NCBI RefSeq assembly: GCF_014837055.1
Contig: NZ_JACSPQ010000001.1
Span: forward strand, 175,035-239,034
DNA: 64,000 bases
Source of the DNA: Phocaeicola faecium
GTDB lineage: Bacteria > Bacteroidota > Bacteroidia > Bacteroidales > Bacteroidaceae
Direction of reading: 5' to 3'
In this document: positions 26,091-34,119 of the stretch, piece after piece
Position numbering within the stretch: position 1 is the stretch's first letter
How the letters are laid out: every line of letters starts with the position of its first letter
Notes under the pieces: model-generated
What the model was told of the DNA's origin: nothing
Databases searched by the model: none
Seen by the model: only the letters and a program-made list of their open reading frames with translations
Made by a program: the position numbers and the translations under genes

Positions 26091-27335
26091 TTATTCGAAC
26101 CGGATGGATTTGGCAGGATGGATATGGCTTATCAGATAAGAGGGTGCGATAAGCATAGACACGGAAATCAGTAACGTGCCGATGTTTATCAGCAAATACC
26201 ATCCTATATGCAATTCGATAGGCACGGTACTTACGTAGTATGTTGCCGGGTCGAGCCGGAAAGGACGGAAGTAATATTGGATGAGGCATACGGATATGCC
26301 GACGATGTTTCCCCATATCATGCCTCGTCCGATAAGAAATACCGATAGCGATAGGAAAATCTTGCGTATGGAAGCGTTGTCTGCGCCTAACGCTTTTAAT
26401 ACACCTATCATGTTGGTACGCTCTAAAATGATGATTAGCAAGCCGGATATCATGGTAAATCCGGCTACCCCCGTCATGAGTATAAGGATTACCCATATAT
26501 TAATGTCGAGTAAGTTGAGCCAATCGAATATTTGCGGATAGATTTCTTCCGACGTACGCGAGCAGTAGATTTCTCCGTATCGGTCTGTTTGGTCGTTTAT
26601 CGACGAGCGGATGCAATCGTTCGCTTGGGTTAATTGACTATAATCTTTTACCGTTATTTCAATGCCGCCTACCTGTTCCGGTTTCCATCCGTTCAGCCGG
26701 TTTACAGTGTAAAGGTCGGTTATCAAGAAAAGGTCGTCGAAATAAGAGAAGTTTGTTTGATAAATTCCGCTTACCGTTAGCCGGCGTGCCCGTATATTGT
26801 TTTCGATGTAATACGTATAGAGCTTATCGCCCACCTTGAGCGATAACTTGTCTGCCACGGAGCGTGAAACCAACACTCGGTTACTGGCGGCAGAATCAGT
26901 AAAAGTGGGTATTTCTCCCTCAAGTAAATGTTTCTGTAAGAATGTCCGGTCGTATTCCTGTGCCACTCCTTTCAGCATCATTCCTTGAAAATTGTCGGAA
27001 GTCATAATCATGCCCGGCTTGACGGAATATCGTTGTGTATGGGATATTTCGGGCATTCGGTTGATTATATCCATCAAGCTGTCGTTTCCTACGATGGGGG
27101 TCATTTGGTAAAGTTGGGCGCCGTCAATGCTGGATACGATGATATCGCCTCCCATTCCTACGACTTTATTACGCACTTGGTGCTTGAATCCGATGACTAC
27201 CGAAACGGAGACAATCATTACCGCCAGTCCGATGGCAATACCTACCGTGGCGATACGCACGGCAGGCTTTGATACTTTTCTCCCTTCTTCGTTACTTTTG
27301 TAGATGCGTCGGGCTATGAATAACTTCCAATTCAT
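26091..27335 (-). CDS. FtsX/LolC-family ABC transporter permease
   Basis: A 414-residue inner-membrane protein. The order of features is a cytoplasmic start (MNWKLFIARRIYKSNEEGRKVSKPAVRIA), TM1 (about 28-50), a large periplasmic domain (about 55-270), then three TM segments in the FtsX domain (about 280-405). The ERTNMIGVLKALGA phrase is the coupling helix motif of LolC/E and MacB-type permeases. Probable role is lipoprotein release or an efflux-like mechanotransmission; no ATPase partner is adjacent. It starts 11 bp after the aminotransferase stop on the same strand. Confidence 0.9.
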   Translation of the reverse strand: MNWKLFIARRIYKSNEEGRKVSKPAVRIATVGIAIGLAVMIVSVSVVIGFKHQVRNKVVGMGGDIIVSSIDGAQLYQMTPIVGNDSLMDIINRMPEISHTQRYSVKPGMIMTSDNFQGMMLKGVAQEYDRTFLQKHLLEGEIPTFTDSAASNRVLVSRSVADKLSLKVGDKLYTYYIENNIRARRLTVSGIYQTNFSYFDDLFLITDLYTVNRLNGWKPEQVGGIEITVKDYSQLTQANDCIRSSINDQTDRYGEIYCSRTSEEIYPQIFDWLNLLDINIWVILILMTGVAGFTMISGLLIIILERTNMIGVLKALGADNASIRKIFLSLSVFLIGRGMIWGNIVGISVCLIQYYFRPFRLDPATYYVSTVPIELHIGWYLLINIGTLLISVSMLIAPSYLISHIHPAKSIRFE

Positions 27336-27346
27336 TGTTCAGCAGG

Positions 27347-28549
27347 TCAGTCGTCTACTCTTCCCGGATAGGCTTCGAGGGCTTTTCTTAATACGAAAAG
27401 AGCGCGAATCAAGTCTTCTTTCCGCAATACGTAAGCAAGGCGCACTTCATTTCGTCCGCCTCCGGGTGTGGTATAAAATCCGCTTGCAGGAGCCATCATG
27501 ATTGTTTCTCCCTCGTAGTTGAAATCAGACAGGCACCATGCGCAGAACTTCTCGCAGTCATCTACCGGCAGTTTGGCCACGGTGTAAAAAGCTCCCATCG
27601 GGATAGGAGAATAAACGCCGGGAATACGGTTCAGCCCGTCTATCAAGCATTTACGCCGCTCTACATATTCATCGTACGTTTCGCGTGAGTATTCTGCCGG
27701 CTCGTCTAACGATGCTTCTGCCGCAATCTGTCCGATAAGGGGAGGACTCAACCGGGCTTGGCAGAACTTCATTACCGCTTTGCGTACTTCCAAGTTCTTT
27801 GTAATCAGCGCACCGATACGGATACCGCACTCCGAATAGCGTTTCGATACCGAGTCGATGAGCACAACGTTTTGTTCGATGCCTTCCAGATGGCAGGCAG
27901 ATATATAGGGAGACCCTGTATAAATGAATTCACGGTATACTTCATCGGAGAAAAGGAACAAATCGTACTTCTTCACAAGGTCGCGGATTTGGTTCATTTC
28001 GCGGCGTGTATAAAGGTATCCCGTAGGGTTATTGGGGTTGCAGATCAAAATGCCTTTGGTCCGTTCGTTTATCAGTTCTTCAAATTTTTCAACCTTTGGC
28101 AGTGAGAATCCCTCTTCGATGGTTGTTGTTACGGTGCGAATCACAGCTCCCGCTGAAATGGCAAAAGCCATGTAGTTGGCGTAAGCCGGTTCGGGTACGA
28201 TGATTTCATCTCCCGGGTTCAGGCAACTCAGGAACGCAAACAAGACAGCTTCCGAGCCGCCGGTGGTAATGATAATGTCATCGGCGCTCAAATGGATATT
28301 GTATTTTTCGTAATAGCCTACCAGTTTTTCGCGATAACTGCGGTAACCCTGACTTGGGCTGTATTCTAATACCGTGCGGTTTATATTGCGAATCGCATCA
28401 AGGGCCGCTCGCGGAGTAGGAAGGTCCGGCTGACCGATGTTGAGGTGATAAACATGGATTCCCCTTTCTTTTGCAGCTTCAGCAAGAGGCGCTAATTTCC
28501 GAATAGGCGACTCAGGCATTTCGTTTCCTCTGATGGATATTTGCGGCAT
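27347..28549 (-). CDS. Class I/II PLP-dependent aminotransferase (AspC/AlaT type)
   Basis: A 400-residue fold-type I aminotransferase. It shows NIGQPDLPTP at the N-terminus, NPNNPTGYLYTRREM (Asn/Pro PLP contacts), SDEVYREFIY (Asp/Tyr) and the PLP lysine in DSVSKRYSECGIRIG. Arg380-region VRLAYVLRKEDL binds the substrate carboxylate. Substrate could be aspartate, alanine or an aromatic acid. A TATATTTG box at 28795-28802 gives a leader of about 240 nt that contains repeat copy E. Upstream gene of a two-gene unit with the permease. Confidence 0.92.
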   Translation of the reverse strand: MPQISIRGNEMPESPIRKLAPLAEAAKERGIHVYHLNIGQPDLPTPRAALDAIRNINRTVLEYSPSQGYRSYREKLVGYYEKYNIHLSADDIIITTGGSEAVLFAFLSCLNPGDEIIVPEPAYANYMAFAISAGAVIRTVTTTIEEGFSLPKVEKFEELINERTKGILICNPNNPTGYLYTRREMNQIRDLVKKYDLFLFSDEVYREFIYTGSPYISACHLEGIEQNVVLIDSVSKRYSECGIRIGALITKNLEVRKAVMKFCQARLSPPLIGQIAAEASLDEPAEYSRETYDEYVERRKCLIDGLNRIPGVYSPIPMGAFYTVAKLPVDDCEKFCAWCLSDFNYEGETIMMAPASGFYTTPGGGRNEVRLAYVLRKEDLIRALFVLRKALEAYPGRVDD

Positions 28550-28636
28550 AATTAAATTTTTAATTTTGTTTTCACTAATGTGTTTTAGTTGATAATGAGC
28601 TTATTATAAACTCTTTCGCTGTTTGGTCCGGAGCTT

Positions 28637-28740
28637 GAAAAACGCTTGCGGTAGAACCGGTCAGTCCTATGGGTAGAACCGGTCAACGCAACCGCATAGG
28701 ATGAACAACACTAACGGTAGCGTTTTTCGGGATATATGGC
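28637..28740 (+). repeat. 22-bp-period palindromic box element, copy E
   Basis: Boxes at 22-bp steps: ACGCTTGCGGTAGAAC, GTCCTATGGGTAGAAC, ACGCAACCGCATAG and ACACTAACGGTAGCG, with GAAAA before and TTTTTCGGG after. The spacer GGTCA follows the first two boxes identically. It lies in the 416-bp divergent gap between the aminotransferase and the isomerase-like gene. Similarity to copy G extends to the left flank (TTTGTCCGG-like) and to the right (GGMGGA..TTTT). Confidence 0.86.
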
Positions 28741-28794
28741 GGAGAATTTCTTCTTGTGCTTTCGCCGGACAAGAAAGTTCAAATAAGTTCACTG

Positions 28795-28824
28795 CAAATA
28801 TAGCGCGAAACGATAAATCTGCCA
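28795..28824 (-). promoter_or_regulatory. Promoter of the aminotransferase-permease unit
   Basis: On the minus strand TATATTTG (28802-28795) is preceded by TTGG after 19 bp. If used, the transcript starts near 28788 and carries a 240-nt leader spanning repeat copy E in antisense. Confidence 0.55.
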
Positions 28825-28931
28825 ACTTTTAGATGGAATAAAAACGCAAAGCGGGTGCATTCCCGAATCTTACAGAACGTAAATCTATGTTATCAAACTT
28901 CATTTTACGGAGATATTTAAGAAAAAAAACG

Positions 28932-28939
28932 TATGTTTG
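28932..28939 (+). promoter_or_regulatory. -7 element of the sugar-isomerase-like gene
   Basis: TATGTTTG, 27 bp before the ATG at 28966. The predicted leader is about 20 nt. Confidence 0.6.
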
Positions 28940-28965
28940 TTGGCGTAACCCTATAAGCAATCATC

Positions 28966-30201
28966 ATGGAACTTTATTTAATTATATTTACATCGAAAAG
29001 TTACAAGGCGGAACAGATTTATGAAAGTCATAAAGCTCTTTTTGTAGAATTAGAGAAGCACTTCAGGCTTCACCTGATACATTATACAGAGGTAGACTCT
29101 ATTCCGTCGAATGTATATAAAATGGCATTTATAGCAGATGGCTGTGTTTCTGATATCGTGATTCGTAATTTCAGCGTTTTCCCTTATCCCATTACTTTGT
29201 TAAGCGATGGACAGAACAACTCGCTTTCTGCTGCTCTTGAGATTGCGGCATGGGTAAAGTCGAAAGACATGCGTGCCCGGATTATCCACGGAACAGTATT
29301 CGAAATGGTAAAACAGGTATTGTTTCACCATAAGGCTTTTGCCGCCAAGCGTAAGTTGAAAGGAAAACGTATCGGGCTTATCGGAACGCCTGCTCCGTGG
29401 CTGGTGTCGAGCCATGCAGATTACTTGTTGGCGAACCGGAGATGGGGAGTGACGTATGTTGATATTCCGATGGAGGACGTATATAAATATTTTTACGAAA
29501 TTACGGAGGAGGAAGTGGGGGTTGAGGCATCTCAGGTAGTTGCCCGTGCGCAGGCATGTCAAGACTCCACACCCGAAGATTTGCTGCGCGACATGCGGCT
29601 GTATCGTGCCGTAAGGCGGGTTTGCAAAGAACGTGATCTGGATGCACTGACGCTGTCCAGCTTTTCGCTCATCCAAGACTTGCACACCACCGGATGTCTG
29701 GCAGTATCGTTGCTGAACGATGACGGCATCCCTGCCGGAAGCGAGGGCGACTTGCAGGCGATTATGACCATGCTGATGGTGAAAGTGCTGACCGGGCAAT
29801 GCGGGTTTATTGCAAATCCGGCATTTATTGACGTTCAGAAAAACGAGATTCTGATAGCTCATGACACCATCGGCACGAAAATGGTAGACAGTTTCATCAT
29901 CCGCAACCATTTTGATACCGAAGAGGGGATAGCCATTCAGGGAATCATGCACGAAGGAAATGTTACGCTGTTTAAGTGCGGAGGCGAGTGTTTAGACGAA
30001 TATTACGTGTCGGGAGGATATCTTACAGAAAACACGAACTATGTTTCCACTTCGCGCACACAGTTCCGTATAAAGCTCGATAAGCCTGCCGATTATTTTC
30101 TGCGGAATCCGCTGGGAAATCACCATATCCTCATCAAAGGAGATTACAGCGATATGATTCAAGAGTTTATGCAACAGAATCGGTGTAAATTGAGAGAGTA
30201 A
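28966..30201 (+). CDS. L-fucose/L-arabinose isomerase-like protein
   Basis: A 411-residue cytoplasmic protein. The C-terminal half resembles the L-fucose isomerase C-terminal fold: GSEGDLQAIMTMLMVKVLTG, NPAFIDVQKNEILIAHDT and TRTQFRIKLD. The central part has GKRIGLIGTPAPWLVSSH. Glu in GSEGD and Asp in ANPAFID would be the metal and substrate residues by analogy. It is not in a sugar catabolic cluster, and upstream homologues act on different sugars, so substrate and even activity are unknown. Single gene with its own promoter. Confidence 0.6.
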   Translation: MELYLIIFTSKSYKAEQIYESHKALFVELEKHFRLHLIHYTEVDSIPSNVYKMAFIADGCVSDIVIRNFSVFPYPITLLSDGQNNSLSAALEIAAWVKSKDMRARIIHGTVFEMVKQVLFHHKAFAAKRKLKGKRIGLIGTPAPWLVSSHADYLLANRRWGVTYVDIPMEDVYKYFYEITEEEVGVEASQVVARAQACQDSTPEDLLRDMRLYRAVRRVCKERDLDALTLSSFSLIQDLHTTGCLAVSLLNDDGIPAGSEGDLQAIMTMLMVKVLTGQCGFIANPAFIDVQKNEILIAHDTIGTKMVDSFIIRNHFDTEEGIAIQGIMHEGNVTLFKCGGECLDEYYVSGGYLTENTNYVSTSRTQFRIKLDKPADYFLRNPLGNHHILIKGDYSDMIQEFMQQNRCKLRE

Positions 30202-30215
30202 TTCAAAAAATCGTG

Positions 30216-30223
30216 TATCTTTG
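30216..30223 (+). promoter_or_regulatory. -7 element of the DUF4494 gene
   Basis: TATCTTTG located 52 bp before the ATG at 30268. It begins the DUF4494-yggS-DHOD-like transcript. Confidence 0.6.
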
Positions 30224-30267
30224 CATTAATAATTAATTATTTTTAATAAAAAGATTGTTTGACGATT

Positions 30268-30747
30268 ATGATGCATAATTGGTTTGAATGTAAAATCCGT
30301 TACGAGAAAGTAGCAGAAAACGGAATGAATAAGAAAGTAACGGAACCCTATTTGGTGGATGCGCTTAGTTTTACCGAGGCAGAATCGCGTATAATCGAGG
30401 AGATTACCCCGTTTATCAGCGGAGAATTTACCGTGGCAGATATCAAGCGCGCCAATTACAGCGAGCTGTTTCCGTGTGAAGAAGATGCCGCCGACCGTTG
30501 GTTTAAATGTAAGCTGTATTTCATTACGCTCGACGAAAAGAGTGGTGCGGAAAAGAAAACGGCTACCAATGTGTTGGTACAGGCAGCCGACTTGCGCGAT
30601 GCGGTTAAGAAGCTGGACGAAGGCATGAAAGGAACAATGGCAGATTACAGCATTGCTTCCATAGCCGAAACAGCAATTATGGATGTATATCCGTATTCGG
30701 CGGAACCTGATATGAAACCCGAATTTGCCGAAGCGGGTAACCGATAA
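30268..30747 (+). CDS. DUF4494 protein
   Basis: About 159 residues from the first ATG (30268, with a second at 30271). It contains two similar halves beginning NWFECKIRYEKVAENG and RWFKCKLYFITLDEK, each followed by a segment ending in a helix; this internal duplication is visible by eye. The family is confined mainly to Bacteroidetes and has no assigned function. Next gene, yggS, begins 14 bp after the stop. Expressed from a clear -7 box upstream. Confidence 0.85.
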   Translation: MMHNWFECKIRYEKVAENGMNKKVTEPYLVDALSFTEAESRIIEEITPFISGEFTVADIKRANYSELFPCEEDAADRWFKCKLYFITLDEKSGAEKKTATNVLVQAADLRDAVKKLDEGMKGTMADYSIASIAETAIMDVYPYSAEPDMKPEFAEAGNR

Positions 30748-30761
30748 ATATAAAATTTATT

Positions 30762-31430
30762 ATGGATATTGAAACTAACATTAAGGCTGTCCGGGCGGAA
30801 CTTCCTGAGGGAGTACGCTTGGTTGCCGTATCCAAATTTCATCCTAACGAAGCCATCGAAGTTGCGTATGCTGCCGGGCAGCGCATTTTTGGTGAAAGCA
30901 AGGTGCAGGAACTGGTAGAGAAACACACCTCTCTGCCTGCGGATATCGAATGGCATTTTATCGGGCATTTACAGACTAATAAGGTGAAGTATATCGCGCC
31001 TTTTATTTCCATGATTCATGCCGTGGACTCTTATAAACTGCTTGCCGAAATAGATAAGCAGGCGGCAAAAGTAGGGCGTATCATCCCTTGTCTGCTCGAA
31101 ATTCATATCGCTCAGGAAGAAAGCAAATATGGCTTTACGTTTGATAGCTGTCGGGCTATGCTTGCTGAAGGAAGTTGGCAGACGTTAAGCCATGTTTCTA
31201 TTCAAGGTGTTATGGGGATGGCTACGAATACGGAAGATGAACATCAGATTACTCGCGAGTTTGAATCGCTCCATCGCTTTTTCGGTGAATTGAAAGAGAC
31301 CTATTTCAGCGGCAGCAGCGATTTTCGGGAAATCTCGATGGGAATGTCACACGATTATCCGTTGGCTGTGAAGGCAGGTAGCACACTGGTGCGTGTAGGC
31401 AGTAAGATTTTCGGGGAAAGGAACTATTAA
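30762..31430 (+). CDS. yggS: YggS/PLPBP family pyridoxal-phosphate homeostasis protein
   Basis: A 222-residue single-domain fold-type III PLP protein, homologous to the alanine racemase N-terminal barrel but without the second domain. PLP lysine is in LVAVSKFHP (about residue 27). FGESKVQELVEKH, IEWHFIGHLQTNKVK and the C-terminal MGMSHDYPLAVKAGSTLVRVGSKIFG (phosphate-binding Ser/Thr and Arg) are all intact. It buffers cellular PLP. Ten bp separate it from the DHOD-like gene. Confidence 0.95.
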   Translation: MDIETNIKAVRAELPEGVRLVAVSKFHPNEAIEVAYAAGQRIFGESKVQELVEKHTSLPADIEWHFIGHLQTNKVKYIAPFISMIHAVDSYKLLAEIDKQAAKVGRIIPCLLEIHIAQEESKYGFTFDSCRAMLAEGSWQTLSHVSIQGVMGMATNTEDEHQITREFESLHRFFGELKETYFSGSSDFREISMGMSHDYPLAVKAGSTLVRVGSKIFGERNY

Positions 31431-31440
31431 ATTTATAGCT

Positions 31441-32409
31441 ATGATACAAATTGCAACGAATTTCGCCGGACTGACTTTGGCGAACCCCATCATTGTAAGC
31501 AGTTCGGGGCTTACAGACAGCGTTGATAAAATCCGTCGACTGGAAGCTGCCGGAGCAGGAGCCGTGGTCTTGAAGTCTGTTTTTGAAGAACAGATTTCGA
31601 TGCAAATAGGCAGTATGCAGGGATATGGGGCATCGGAAGCAGATGATTATCTCAGTGTGTATGTGCGTTCTCATGCGCTGAATGAGCATATTCATTTGAT
31701 AAAGGAAGCAAAAAAGGTATGCCGTATTCCAGTCATTGCCAGCATTAATTGTTATACCGACAGCGAGTGGACTGACTTTGCGCAACTGATGGAACAGGCG
31801 GGTGCCGACGCTGTTGAGATAAACATACTGTCTTTGCAGACAGACAAAGATTATCAGTATGGAAGTTTTGAGCAGCGCCATGTCAATATTTTGCGCCGCG
31901 TAAAATCGGCAGTGAATATTCCGGTGATTATGAAGCTGGGTAGTAATTTCACTAATCCGGTATCATTGATAGAGCAACTTCATGCAAACGGAGCAGACGG
32001 TATCGTTTTGTTTAATCGCCTTTATCGTCCGGATATTGATACGGAACATCTTTCGTTTACTACTTCCAATGTTATGAGTTCGCCTACCGAACTTGCCGAC
32101 AAAATCCGGTGGACGGCTATCGCTTCGGCTAAAGTGCCGCAGGTTGACTATGCCGTTTCGGGAGGTGTGCATAGCGGGACGGATGTCGTCAAATCGATTT
32201 TGGCAGGAGCTGCTGCCGTAGAAGTGTGCAGCTTGATTTACGAACGCGGTGAACAGGAAATTGAAAAACTGAAGCAAGAACTCGGTTGCTGGATGGAGAG
32301 AAAAGGTTACGAATCGTTGTCTCAATTTAAAGGAAAACTGAATGCCAAAGAAGACGCTACACCGTTCGAGCGTACGCAGTTTATGAAGTATTACAGCAGC
32401 CACGAATAG
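31441..32409 (+). CDS. Dihydroorotate dehydrogenase-like protein
   Basis: A 322-residue FMN-binding TIM barrel of the DHOD-like class: ATNFAGLTLANPIIVSSSGLTDSVDKI, then IPVIASINCYTDSEWTDFA, IPVIMKLGSNFTNP and AVSGGVHSGTDVVKSILAGAAAVEVCS (FMN phosphate site). True PyrD has a catalytic Ser or Cys in the NxP(N) region; here NCYTDSEW lies there but cannot be assigned with certainty. It could act on a pyrimidine or related compound. It terminates at a bidirectional hairpin. Confidence 0.82.
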   Translation: MIQIATNFAGLTLANPIIVSSSGLTDSVDKIRRLEAAGAGAVVLKSVFEEQISMQIGSMQGYGASEADDYLSVYVRSHALNEHIHLIKEAKKVCRIPVIASINCYTDSEWTDFAQLMEQAGADAVEINILSLQTDKDYQYGSFEQRHVNILRRVKSAVNIPVIMKLGSNFTNPVSLIEQLHANGADGIVLFNRLYRPDIDTEHLSFTTSNVMSSPTELADKIRWTAIASAKVPQVDYAVSGGVHSGTDVVKSILAGAAAVEVCSLIYERGEQEIEKLKQELGCWMERKGYESLSQFKGKLNAKEDATPFERTQFMKYYSSHE

Positions 32410-32443
32410 CAGCCCGATTTTCTATGGGATGCGTTTACATAAA

Positions 32444-32503
32444 CAAGCCCATGTGTTAGGTGAAACTACCAATAGTTTTCTCTAAGACATGGGCTTGCGT
32501 TTT
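32444..32503. terminator. Bidirectional hairpin terminator
   Basis: The outer arms CAAGCCCATGT and ACATGGGCTTG, and inner pairing GTTAGGTGAAACTA with TAGTTTTCTCTAAG, form a long stem followed by CGTTTT. It sits between the convergent DHOD-like and DUF4468 genes. Confidence 0.8.
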
Positions 32504-32518
32504 ATGGGTGTTCAGCCT

Positions 32519-33565
32519 TTATCTCATCTGAACATTTGTAATTTCTCCCATGTACATGGTGTACGATTTCGTTGTATCAATTGATTGGTTGAGCGACTTC
32601 AGTTCGTCGGCAGACATTTTTTGTGCCATCGACTTCTTACATTCGATAACCACGCCGGGCTGGGTGCTTCCTTCCGTGTAGAATGAAATCTGATAAGTAT
32701 CGCTATGCTCCATAACGGCATTGATGGCTATACGGTTTTGGTCAACCAAGAGATAAGCTACGTTCTTGTTAAACAACTTTCCAAATCCTCCCCAGTTATC
32801 CGCTTTCAAGTCAATTTCTTCATCGTTTGCAGTAAGCGTGATTCTTCCCGAAGCGGCAATTTCGCTTAGGTTTTCAGGAAGTTGTTCAAATGTAATGTTT
32901 TTCAGTTCTCCTCCGGTCGACGGAACAACAGCAGGTGTTGCCGGTTGTAAAGTTGCGGCAGGAACCGTTTGGGGGGCATTTAAGGCATGAACACCTAAAG
33001 CTTCGGCTGCCGATTTGAACAGTTCATCCTTTAAGTCGATGGTTTCTCTGCGGAACTTGCCGCAAATAGGAGCCAGTTTGGTTTTCTTTTTGTTTAGCGC
33101 CATATCGTCGGTAATCCATTCCTCGGCTGTGTAACGTTCTCCGCCGTCTCGGTTCTCGTCATACCAGTAACGTATGCGCGTCATTTCCATGTTGCAAGCC
33201 CCCTGTTTGGGATAAATGAAAAGTTGATAATAGATGCGTGTACGGTCTAAAGAAAGAGCCGAAGAAGAAAACACGATATATTCTTCTGCCGTAGCTGCGA
33301 TTTCGCCTTTTTCCTCATTCGAATACACTACCCGGCTTTGCAGGTCGCCTTCGGGTTTAAAGCGTTCGTTAGCCCAATTTAGCATCTGCGTATAGATTTC
33401 TTTTTGCGAAAGAGCCGGAGCTTTTAGCTCATAGTTGAAAGTTACTTTTCCATCGGTCAGCGTAACGGCTCCCGCCAAATATTTTGGATTGGAATTGTCT
33501 TTTTTATCCTTTGCAGAAAGGAAGAGGGGCATACATGCCAGTAAAATAAACAGAACTTTTTTCAT
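32519..33565 (-). CDS. DUF4468 secreted protein
   Basis: A 348-residue protein with a signal peptide (residues 1-17, ending FLSA). The N-terminal DUF4468 domain (about 30-180) has the typical KAPALSQKEIYTQMLNWANERF and YYQLFIYPKQGACNMEMTRIRYWYDEN phrases. The middle is Pro/Ala-rich (PQTVPAATLQPATPAVVPS), likely a linker, and the final 140 residues form a second beta-rich module without a name. Periplasmic or surface location is expected. No function is known. Own promoter at 33617. Confidence 0.85.
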   Translation of the reverse strand: MKKVLFILLACMPLFLSAKDKKDNSNPKYLAGAVTLTDGKVTFNYELKAPALSQKEIYTQMLNWANERFKPEGDLQSRVVYSNEEKGEIAATAEEYIVFSSSALSLDRTRIYYQLFIYPKQGACNMEMTRIRYWYDENRDGGERYTAEEWITDDMALNKKKTKLAPICGKFRRETIDLKDELFKSAAEALGVHALNAPQTVPAATLQPATPAVVPSTGGELKNITFEQLPENLSEIAASGRITLTANDEEIDLKADNWGGFGKLFNKNVAYLLVDQNRIAINAVMEHSDTYQISFYTEGSTQPGVVIECKKSMAQKMSADELKSLNQSIDTTKSYTMYMGEITNVQMR

Positions 33566-33616
33566 GGTTTCTTATTTTATTAAATAGGTTTTTACTGTTT
33601 TCAGATAAATGACAGA

Positions 33617-33624
33617 CAAATATA
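33617..33624 (-). promoter_or_regulatory. -7 element of the DUF4468 gene
   Basis: TATATTTG on the minus strand, 52 bp before the ATG at 33565, directly after the rpiB terminator. Confidence 0.6.
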
Positions 33625-33630
33625 GCGATA

Positions 33631-33664
33631 AAAAAAGAGAAGCTCTTTTGAACTTCTCTTTTTT
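33631..33664 (-). terminator. Terminator after rpiB
   Basis: AAAAAAGAGAAG and CTTCTCTTTTTT form a 12-bp stem, with A- and T-runs on both sides, 20 bp past the rpiB stop. It ends the tkt-rpiB transcript. Confidence 0.85.
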
Positions 33665-33684
33665 AAGTATTTTAAGATAGAATT

Positions 33685-34119
33685 TTATTTGACGGGAATC
33701 TTGTCGATACGCTTCTGATGGCGTCCGCCTTCAAACTGCGTATTAAAAAATTCTGTCATAATCTTGTCAGCCGTTTCGGTAGTGATGAAACGTCCCGGCA
33801 TAACCAGTACGTTTGCATCGTTATGCTGGCGGGCAAGATGGGCTATTTCAGGCATCCAACATAATGCGGCGCGGATGCCCTGATGTTTGTTCAGTGTGAT
33901 GCCGATACCTTCTCCGCTTCCGCAGATGGCAATACCGGGATAGCACTCTCCGGCTTCAACGGCGAGGGCCAGCGGATGAGCATAATCGGGATAGTCGCAA
34001 CTTTCGTTCGTATAAGTACCGAAGTCCTTATATTCCCATCCTTTTGCTTCCAGCCATTGTTTCACATACTGTTTCAGTTCAAATCCCGCGTGGTCGGATG
34101 CCAATCCTATCGTTTTCAT
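33685..34119 (-). CDS. rpiB: Ribose 5-phosphate isomerase B
   Basis: Interconverts ribose-5-phosphate and ribulose-5-phosphate. 144 residues, full length for LacAB/RpiB. The N-terminal GLASDHAGFELK carries the catalytic Asp-His, and ICGSGEGIGITLNK has the catalytic-base Cys and anion hole. Its ATG shares one base with the transketolase stop (TAATG at 34121-34117), so the two are translationally coupled. With tkt it links arabinose catabolism to the pentose phosphate pathway. Confidence 0.96.
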   Translation of the reverse strand: MKTIGLASDHAGFELKQYVKQWLEAKGWEYKDFGTYTNESCDYPDYAHPLALAVEAGECYPGIAICGSGEGIGITLNKHQGIRAALCWMPEIAHLARQHNDANVLVMPGRFITTETADKIMTEFFNTQFEGGRHQKRIDKIPVK

